A DNA stretch of 6,467 nt from Ruminococcaceae bacterium UBA3710 (GTDB lineage Bacteria > Bacillota > Clostridia > Oscillospirales > Acutalibacteraceae): contig DFHZ01000129.1 of the NCBI GenBank assembly GCA_002371985.1, positions 1-6,467 of the forward strand, read 5' to 3'. Position numbers and translations under genes: made by a program. The notes beneath the pieces were generated by a model, which searched no databases, was not told the origin of the DNA, and saw only the letters and a program-made list of their open reading frames with translations. This document shows, piece by piece, positions 1 through 4,822 of this stretch (the first letter of the stretch is position 1; each line of letters starts with the position of its first letter).

Positions 1-21
1 TGCCTATTCCAGCACACTCGC
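1..21 (-). tRNA. tRNA-Leu, 5' end only (cut by the window edge)
   Basis: Read on the minus strand, positions 21 down to 1 give a 5' acceptor strand GCGAGTG, then U8, G9, a D-stem arm CTG and the D-loop start GGAATAGGCA. The GTGCTGGAAT..GG pattern is typical of clostridial tRNA-Leu genes (a class II tRNA), where the CTG arm pairs with CAG in the continuing GACAG. Only about the first quarter is present, so the anticodon cannot be read and the isoacceptor is unknown. A perfect promoter lies about 30 bp upstream, which supports a real tRNA gene or the first tRNA of a cluster. Sequence match to the family is from memory; the identity as Leu rather than another class II tRNA is likely but not proved. 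Confidence 0.72.
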
Positions 22-50
22 AAATATATCTGTTTTTGACCGACCTCAGT

Positions 51-79
51 ATTATATCACTAAGGAAACCGAATGTCAA
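51..79 (-). promoter_or_regulatory. Consensus sigma-A promoter for the tRNA-Leu gene
   Basis: On the minus strand the -35 is a perfect TTGACA (plus-strand 74-79) and the -10 a perfect TATAAT (51-56), separated by exactly 17 bp. The -10 is extended by TG one base upstream (TGATATAAT). The DNA just upstream of the -35 (about 80-120) is almost pure A/T, like an UP element. Transcription should start near 44-46, giving a leader of roughly 23-25 nt before the tRNA 5' end at 21, to be removed by RNase P. Such near-ideal promoters are usual for stable RNA genes. Confidence 0.85.
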
Positions 80-136
80 TAAATATTTTTCCTTTAAAGA
101 AAAAAATTATATTTTTATAAAACGAATAAAAAAACA

Positions 137-165
137 TTTCAAATTTCCAAAATATGTAGTATAAT
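137..165 (+). promoter_or_regulatory. Probable sigma-A promoter of the hprK operon
   Basis: A perfect TATAAT lies at 160-165. At a 17-bp spacing the -35 position (137-142) reads TTTCAA, only 3 of 6 matches to TTGACA, so the promoter leans on its -10 and on the A/T-rich upstream DNA. The predicted start near 172 would leave a leader of about 25 nt, containing the hprK ribosome binding site GAGGGGG at 184-190 and nothing else. No operator, riboswitch or attenuator is visible in this short leader. No other good promoter was seen up to the right edge, so this one probably serves all six genes. Confidence 0.6.
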
Positions 166-196
166 AAAACTGAATAGAAAAACGAGGGGGAAAACA

Positions 197-1129
197 ATGA
201 AAACAGATTTCAGTGTTTCCTTGGCACAAATAATTAAAGAACTGTCTTTGGAAGTAGTCTATGTGCCTATGGATGAAAACAAAATTTTAATCTCTTCAAA
301 CGAAACAAACCGTCCCGGTCTTCAACTTGCAGGGTATTTTGAATACTTTGACGCAAGAAGAATTCAGATATTCGGAATTAGTGAGATAAGTTACTTAGAG
401 AATATAGATAAGAGCAGAGCCGAGAAAATAATGGATGCTTACCTCTCAAAGAAACCTGCTGCAATAGTAGTTGCGAGGGGTCTTGAACTTGACGAAGAAT
501 ATGTAGAAATGGCTAAAAAATACGGTGTACCGATTTTAAAGACCAAGGATACGACATCGGGGTTTGCGTCGGCTCTTATAGCATTTTTGAATCTCGAATT
601 GGCTCCGAGAATTACAAGACACGGCGTTTTGATTGAGGTTTACGGCGAAGGTATTCTTTTACTTGGAGAGAGTGGAGTCGGTAAGAGCGAAACGGCGATA
701 GAACTTGTCAAAAGAGGTCATCGACTTATTGCAGATGATGCTGTTGAAATTCGCAGGGTATCAAGTAAATCTCTTGTCGGCAGTGCTCCTGAAAACATAA
801 GGCATTTTATAGAACTAAGAGGCATAGGCATTATTAATGCAAGCAGAATATTCGGTGTGGGTGCTGTAAAACTGACCGAAAAAATTGACCTTGTTATCAA
901 TCTTGAGCATTGGGACTCAAATAAAAACTACGACCGTATGGGTCTTGAGGACCAAACAACCGAAATTTTAGGACTTACCGTTCCTGCAATGACGGTACCT
1001 GTTAAACCGGGAAGAAATTTAGCGGTAATCATAGAAGTTGCTTCGATGAATAACCGCCAGAAGAAACTCGGATATAATGCCGCAATGGACCTTCTCAAAA
1101 AACTCGGTATGCAGGACGAACTGAATTAA
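197..1129 (+). CDS. hprK: HPr kinase/phosphorylase (HPrK/P)
   Basis: Bifunctional cytoplasmic enzyme that phosphorylates Ser46 of HPr using ATP or pyrophosphate when glycolytic intermediates are high, and removes the phosphate by phosphorolysis when they are low; P-Ser-HPr with CcpA drives catabolite repression in Firmicutes. The 310-residue length is normal. Residues 1-130 form the N-terminal HPrK domain. The C-terminal kinase domain has the conserved His142 in RHGVLIEVYG, the P-loop GESGVGKSE (157-165), the acidic pair D180-D181 in LIADDAVEI, and the family signature beginning ELRGIGIINAS at 206. The C-terminal PVKPGRNLAVIIEVA and MNNRQKKLG stretches also match the family. The ATG at 197 follows GAGGGGG with a 6-nt gap. 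It is the first gene of the operon, 21 bp before the glucokinase gene. All key residues seen are intact. Confidence 0.97.
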   Translation: MKTDFSVSLAQIIKELSLEVVYVPMDENKILISSNETNRPGLQLAGYFEYFDARRIQIFGISEISYLENIDKSRAEKIMDAYLSKKPAAIVVARGLELDEEYVEMAKKYGVPILKTKDTTSGFASALIAFLNLELAPRITRHGVLIEVYGEGILLLGESGVGKSETAIELVKRGHRLIADDAVEIRRVSSKSLVGSAPENIRHFIELRGIGIINASRIFGVGAVKLTEKIDLVINLEHWDSNKNYDRMGLEDQTTEILGLTVPAMTVPVKPGRNLAVIIEVASMNNRQKKLGYNAAMDLLKKLGMQDELN

Positions 1130-1150
1130 AAGGGTAAAAGGAGAATAAAA

Positions 1151-2101
1151 ATGTATAGACTGGGAATAGATTTAGGTGGAACAAATATTGCGACCGGTGT
1201 AGTTGACGAAAATTTTAAAATCATAGGCTCAGGTAAGGTTAAAACTAATGCACCGAGACCTGCCGAAGAAATAGTAGATGATATGGTAAAATCGGCTTTA
1301 ATGGCAGTTAAAGACGCAAATCTTACAATCAACGATATAGATTCCATAGGTGTAGGCACACCGGGCTCTGTGGTTCAAACTACGGGTGTTGTAACTTATT
1401 CAAATAACCTTGGATTTTATAATCTTCCTCTTGCAGAAATGCTCGAAAAGAAGCTCGGCAAAAAGGTTTATATAGAAAACGATGCAAATGCCGCTACATA
1501 CGGCGAGTATATCGCAGGTGCCGGAAAAGGTGCTGAAAATTTTGTTGCTATTACCCTTGGCACCGGCGTCGGCGGCGGCATAATTATAGGCGGAAAGATT
1601 TATTCCGGCTCAAATTTTGCTGGGGGCGAACTCGGTCATACCGTTATACAAATGAACGGCGAGGCTTGTACCTGCGGAAGAAACGGATGTTTTGAAGCCT
1701 ATGCTTCGGCAACTGCTCTTATCCGCCAGACAAAACAGGCAATGATAAAATTCCCAGAGAGCAAAATGTGGGAAATTTGCAACAAAGATATAAACAGTGT
1801 AAGCGGAAGAACTGCGTTTGATGGAGCAAGATCAGGCGATGAAGCCGCTATAGGAGTTGTTAACGATTATATTAACTACCTATCCGTCGGAATTGCAAAT
1901 ATTATCAATACTTTTCAGCCGGATGTTCTTTGTGTTGGCGGTGGTATTTCCAATGAGGGTGAATACTTAATGGCACCCATAAGGAAACTTGTAAAAGGCG
2001 AAAACTATGCACGAAATATGGAAAAGAACACCGAAATCAAAGCGGCAACTCTCGGCAACGATGCCGGCATTATAGGTGCCGCATATCTTGGCGAAATCTG
2101 A
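1151..2101 (+). CDS. glcK: ROK-family glucokinase
   Basis: ATP-dependent hexose kinase of the ROK family, most likely making glucose 6-phosphate from free glucose entering by non-PTS routes or released from oligosaccharides. The protein of 316 residues opens with the phosphate-binding LGIDLGGTN (4-12), followed by the catalytic Asp111 in ENDANAATYGEY, a second phosphate loop LGTGVGGG (136-143), the sugar-contacting GGELGH ending at His163, and the ROK zinc motif CTCGRNGCFE with Cys173, Cys175 and Cys180. Together with His163 these can bind one Zn. A late LCVGGGIS segment is the adenosine-side motif. The ATG is preceded by AAAGGAGAA at 1137-1145. It sits between hprK and murB. ROK kinases can also act on fructose, mannose or N-acetyl sugars, so glucose specificity is inferred from family resemblance and context; no DNA-binding N-terminal domain is present, so it is not a ROK repressor. 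Confidence 0.88.
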   Translation: MYRLGIDLGGTNIATGVVDENFKIIGSGKVKTNAPRPAEEIVDDMVKSALMAVKDANLTINDIDSIGVGTPGSVVQTTGVVTYSNNLGFYNLPLAEMLEKKLGKKVYIENDANAATYGEYIAGAGKGAENFVAITLGTGVGGGIIIGGKIYSGSNFAGGELGHTVIQMNGEACTCGRNGCFEAYASATALIRQTKQAMIKFPESKMWEICNKDINSVSGRTAFDGARSGDEAAIGVVNDYINYLSVGIANIINTFQPDVLCVGGGISNEGEYLMAPIRKLVKGENYARNMEKNTEIKAATLGNDAGIIGAAYLGEI

Positions 2102-2106
2102 TTTAC

Positions 2107-2114
2107 GGAAGTGA
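2107..2114 (+). promoter_or_regulatory. Shine-Dalgarno that decides the murB start
   Basis: GGAAGTGA matches 7 of 8 bases of the ideal GGAGGTGA. It lies 5 nt before the TTG at 2120 (8 nt counted from the end of GGAAG), a good distance for initiation. It overlaps the in-frame GTG at 2111, which itself has no properly spaced Shine-Dalgarno. TTG 2120 is therefore the better start. Confidence 0.6.
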
Positions 2115-2119
2115 ATTTT

Positions 2120-3025
2120 TTGAACTTAGACTCTTTTACCGAAAAACTGAACACCGAAAAAATCAAATACAGAAAAAACGAAATTATGAAATCGCATACC
2201 ACCTTTAAAATAGGCGGTAAAGCCGATGTTTTCGTTATGCCTGAAAATAAAAATGAATTAAAAATTTTGCTTAATTCGGCTAAAGAAAACGATGTTCCGT
2301 TCTTTATTATCGGTAAGGGGTCAAACCTTCTTGTAAGCGATAACGGAATAGAAGGTGCGGTTATAAGTTTAAGCAAATTTGATAAGATTTCGCTTTCGGA
2401 AAATACTATAAAATGCGGGGCAGGGGTTAAGTTATCTTCCCTTTGTAGTTTTGCTCTAAAAAACAGCCTTGCGGGTCTTGAATTTGCTTACGGAATACCG
2501 GGAAGTGTAGGCGGTGCATTATTTATGAACGCCGGAGCCTACGGTGGAGAAATAAGTCAGGTCGTAAGCGGTGCTTATTGCATTGATTTTGACGGTAATG
2601 AAGTCTTCTTAAAACGAGAAGATATGAATTTATCATATAGAAATAGCGTGTTTAAGAATAGTAATTTGATTATTTCAGAGGTTGTTTTTGAACTTGAAAC
2701 TTCAAATAGCAGTGAAATCAAGGCTAAAATGCAGGAATATATTGAAAAAAGAAAAGCAAAGCAACCGCTTGAATATCCAAGTGCAGGTAGTACATTTAAA
2801 AGACCTGTCGGGAATTTTGCCGGAACGCTTATTGAAAAAAACGGACTTAAAGGCGAACTGTCAGGCGGAGCAATGGTAAGCGATAAACATGCAGGTTTTA
2901 TAATAAACTATGATAATGCTACTGCAAACGATGTGTTAAATCTTATGGATAAAGTTCAAAAAACCGTTCTTTCAAACGATAATGTTTTGCTTGAACCGGA
3001 AGTTATTTTTGTGGGTAGGAGGTAA
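2120..3025 (+). CDS. murB: UDP-N-acetylmuramate dehydrogenase (MurB)
   Basis: FAD enzyme that uses NADPH to reduce UDP-GlcNAc-enolpyruvate to UDP-MurNAc, the second committed step of peptidoglycan precursor synthesis in the cytoplasm. With the TTG start it has 301 residues, normal for the shorter type II MurB of Gram-positives. Seen in order: HTTFKIGGKADVFV (from 26), GKGSNLLVSD (from 65) and YGIPGSVGG...NAGAYGG (from 124) of the FAD-binding domain, then SYRNS with Arg174, the active-site Ser224 in PSAGSTFKRP, GTLIEKNGLKG, GGAMVSDKHAGF, and the C-terminal EPEVIF with Glu294 at the place of the E. coli catalytic Glu325. GTG at 2111 would add three residues but lacks a spaced Shine-Dalgarno. 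It lies 18 bp after the glucokinase stop. Its last two sense codons, AGG AGG, form the ribosome binding site of rapZ. Confidence 0.95.
   Translation: MNLDSFTEKLNTEKIKYRKNEIMKSHTTFKIGGKADVFVMPENKNELKILLNSAKENDVPFFIIGKGSNLLVSDNGIEGAVISLSKFDKISLSENTIKCGAGVKLSSLCSFALKNSLAGLEFAYGIPGSVGGALFMNAGAYGGEISQVVSGAYCIDFDGNEVFLKREDMNLSYRNSVFKNSNLIISEVVFELETSNSSEIKAKMQEYIEKRKAKQPLEYPSAGSTFKRPVGNFAGTLIEKNGLKGELSGGAMVSDKHAGFIINYDNATANDVLNLMDKVQKTVLSNDNVLLEPEVIFVGRR
3017..3022 (+). promoter_or_regulatory. rapZ ribosome binding site inside the murB 3' end
   Basis: AGGAGG, a full-strength Shine-Dalgarno, is made of the last two sense codons of murB (Arg-Arg) and lies 10 nt before the rapZ ATG at 3033; the murB stop TAA sits directly after it. 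This arrangement favours translational coupling, with ribosomes finishing murB opening or re-using the site. Confidence 0.8.
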
Positions 3026-3032
3026 GGTATAA

Positions 3033-3887
3033 ATGAAATTGTTAATCATAACAGGTATGTCGGGTGCCGGAAAATCTTTGGTAGCCAATGACCTTGAAGA
3101 TATGGGATATTATTGCGTTGATAATATTCCTCCTGCTATTATTCCTGCCTTTGTTTCACTTTCCGAAATGGGTAACGAAGAATTGAGCCGTATTGCGGTA
3201 GTTACAGATATAAGGGGCGGAGAGATGTTCTCCGAAATTTCAAGCACCCTTAAAAAACTTGCTCAGAATAATGTTGATTATAAAATACTTTTTTTGGATG
3301 CAAGTGATGAGGTTTTGGTAAACAGGTACCGTGAAAACCGCAGAAAACATCCGCTCTGTAACGAAAAAACTTCGCTTGTTGAGGCAGTCTCCATCGAGCG
3401 AAAAGCATTGCTTAGTATAAGAGAAAAGGCAGATTTTGTTTTAGATACAAGCAGACTTTCGGCAGTCGAACTGAAAAATTCCATTTCAAGTCTGTTATTC
3501 GGCAATGAAAATGAGGGCTTTTCGATTGTTTGTAAGTCCTTTGGGTTTAAGTACGGGACCGATAGTGAAGCCGATTTAATTTTTGATGTTCGCTGTCTGC
3601 CAAATCCTTTTTATGTTGAAGAACTCAAGAAAAAGACGGGTCTTCAAAAAGAAGTCAGGGAATATATCTTCAATTTTGAGGACAGCAAGAAATTTAAGGA
3701 CAAGCTTATAGATTTGATTGACTTTTCCGTTCCTCTTTATGTCAAAGAGGGAAAAAGCAGATTGGTAATTTCTTTCGGTTGTACGGGTGGAAAGCATCGC
3801 TCGGTAACATTTGCCGAAACGGTTGGGAAATTCCTTGCAGACAAGGGATACAATGTTGCTATTGTACATAGGGATATAGAAAAATAA
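3033..3887 (+). CDS. rapZ: RapZ/YvcJ-family nucleotide-binding protein (RNase adapter homologue)
   Basis: Cytoplasmic P-loop protein of 284 residues, the usual length. The N-terminus carries the Walker A GMSGAGKS (8-15), followed by VTDIRGG around Asp59 and a hydrophobic LFLDASDE strand resembling Walker B with the NRYRENRRKHPL segment after it. The C-terminal domain holds the family hallmark GCTGGKHRSV starting at 249. In E. coli RapZ binds glucosamine 6-phosphate and guides RNase E to the small RNA GlmZ, thereby setting GlmS level. B. subtilis YvcJ is a nucleotide-hydrolysing protein linked to competence. The RNA-adapter role is established only for enterics, so in this organism the function is best stated as a nucleotide-binding regulator near amino-sugar and wall metabolism. 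It starts 7 bp after murB and precedes whiA, the standard Firmicute neighbour, but without the usual yvcK between them. Confidence 0.94.
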   Translation: MKLLIITGMSGAGKSLVANDLEDMGYYCVDNIPPAIIPAFVSLSEMGNEELSRIAVVTDIRGGEMFSEISSTLKKLAQNNVDYKILFLDASDEVLVNRYRENRRKHPLCNEKTSLVEAVSIERKALLSIREKADFVLDTSRLSAVELKNSISSLLFGNENEGFSIVCKSFGFKYGTDSEADLIFDVRCLPNPFYVEELKKKTGLQKEVREYIFNFEDSKKFKDKLIDLIDFSVPLYVKEGKSRLVISFGCTGGKHRSVTFAETVGKFLADKGYNVAIVHRDIEK

Positions 3888-3916
3888 ACATTTAAAAATT
3901 CAGATAGGAGATAAAA

Positions 3917-4810
3917 ATGTCTTTTTGTACGGATATTAAGAACGAACTTGCCGAACTTAAAACAAGGGACTGTTGTAAAACAGCCCTTATATACGGTTTT
4001 GCTCTCTTTGGCCGTTCTTTTAATTCAAAAAGAATTTGTCTTCAAACTGAAAATGAAAAGACCGCTAAATCGTATGCGTTGCTTTTATCAAGCGTTTACG
4101 ATGTTGATGTGGATATAAGGCGTGGCGGTGGAAAACATCCTACATTTATAGCAGAAGTAACCAGCGAATTTGACCGACTTAAAATTTTGGCATCTGTTGA
4201 TTTCGGTATTTATGACGGTAGTATTTACAGGGAAATTTTTTATAGGGAATGTTGCAAAAGCAGTTTTGTCAGAGGTGCATTTTTAGCATGCGGGCATCTA
4301 TCCGACCCCGATAAAAGTTACCGTGTAGATTTTTATATTAAAAATGAAGATTTGGCAAAGGAGTTTTCTCTTTTTTTGTCGGAGCATCTGATTGATTCGC
4401 ATATTTCCAAATGCGGGAACGGGTTTCGGGTTTATATCAAGAAAAATGAAATGATTGTAAATCTGATGGCATTTATGGGAGCGAGCACCGTAAGTCTTCA
4501 ATATATTGAAGCATCGGTTATCAAAAGTTTTAACAACAAGTCAAATAGGGCTATAAATTGCGATAATGCCAACATAAACAGAACGGTTAAAGCGTCATTA
4601 AAACAGCGAAAAGCGATAGAATACTTGATAAAAAACGAGCGGCTTGAGTCTTTACCGCAAGAACTTAAAAGTGTTGCAGAACTCAGAATGGAAAACCCAG
4701 AACTTTCTTTAAAACAACTTGCGAATGTAAGCAAGGAGCCTATAACCGTTTCGGGGCTTAACCATAGGCTTAAACGGATAATGGATATTTACGAGGAAGT
4801 AAAAAAATAA
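3917..4810 (+). CDS. whiA: WhiA, DNA-binding division/sporulation regulator
   Basis: Homologue of Streptomyces WhiA, which with WhiB activates division genes during sporulation; in B. subtilis (YvcL) it affects division and chromosome segregation. The N-terminal part (about 15-185) is the degenerate LAGLIDADG homing-endonuclease-like fold, with the conserved RDCCKTALIYG (from 17) and RGAFLACGHLSDPDKSY (from 119). The C-terminal part has the family motif NINRTVKASLKQ (from 219) and a helix-turn-helix-like region, LSLKQLANVS...TVSGLNHRLKRI, near the end. The nuclease active site is not expected to work in this family. At 297 residues it is slightly shorter than the roughly 315-330 of well-known members. 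ATG 3917 has AGGAGAT at 3906-3912. It lies 29 bp after rapZ, the widest gap in the operon, and its stop codon overlaps the dnaE ribosome binding site. Confidence 0.94.
   Translation: MSFCTDIKNELAELKTRDCCKTALIYGFALFGRSFNSKRICLQTENEKTAKSYALLLSSVYDVDVDIRRGGGKHPTFIAEVTSEFDRLKILASVDFGIYDGSIYREIFYRECCKSSFVRGAFLACGHLSDPDKSYRVDFYIKNEDLAKEFSLFLSEHLIDSHISKCGNGFRVYIKKNEMIVNLMAFMGASTVSLQYIEASVIKSFNNKSNRAINCDNANINRTVKASLKQRKAIEYLIKNERLESLPQELKSVAELRMENPELSLKQLANVSKEPITVSGLNHRLKRIMDIYEEVKK
3964..3988 (+). other. Hairpin with GNRA loop inside the start of whiA
   Basis: The arms AAGGGACTGTT and AACAGCCCTT pair over 10 bp with a single bulged A at 3969 and a GTAA loop (a GNRA tetraloop in RNA). It lies 47 nt into the whiA coding sequence, over the codons for the conserved Asp-Cys-Cys-Lys. 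No T-run follows, so it is not an intrinsic terminator. It could slow ribosomes or protect the mRNA, or it may only reflect coding constraint; the pairing is seen, any role is speculation. Confidence 0.4.
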
Positions 4811-4815
4811 AGGAG
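4809..4815 (+). promoter_or_regulatory. dnaE ribosome binding site overlapping the whiA stop
   Basis: AAAGGAG begins within the whiA TAA stop and stands 7 nt before GTG 4823. This fixes the dnaE start at a GTG: no ATG occurs in frame before 4952, and a start that late would delete the first PHP metal ligands. The overlap suggests coupling of whiA and dnaE translation. Confidence 0.8.
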
Positions 4816-4822
4816 CAAAAAA

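Noticed and set aside
86..105. Imperfect palindrome TTTTTCC..TTTAAA..GAAAAA between the two promoters
   Set aside because: It is nearly all A/T with one central mismatch pair and would fold weakly; it is better explained as the A/T-rich upstream element of the tRNA promoter than as a terminator or operator.
117..130. A possible catabolite-response element (cre) around ATAAAACGAATAAA before hprK
   Set aside because: It keeps the AAACG core but misses four conserved positions of the 14-base consensus, including the TG and CA ends. In such A/T-rich DNA this is expected by chance.
1559..1580. GGC-rich run in the glucokinase gene
   Set aside because: It simply encodes the glycine-rich phosphate loop GTGVGGG of ROK kinases.
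2005..2376. A 123-codon open frame on the minus strand across the glucokinase/murB junction
   Set aside because: It lies opposite two strongly conserved genes, has no convincing ribosome binding site or promoter, and its hydrophobic composition is what the reverse strand of such codons gives.
2682..2879. A 65-codon plus-strand open frame inside murB
   Set aside because: It is a second-frame shadow of the conserved MurB active-site region, with no start signals of its own.
3576..3869. A 97-codon minus-strand open frame inside rapZ
   Set aside because: It is antisense to conserved rapZ sequence including the GCTGGKHRS motif, with no recognisable protein features.
4811..4822. A ptsH/crh-type gene between whiA and dnaE, as found near whiA in some Firmicutes
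   Set aside because: Only 12 bp separate the two genes, so there is no room and no remnant.
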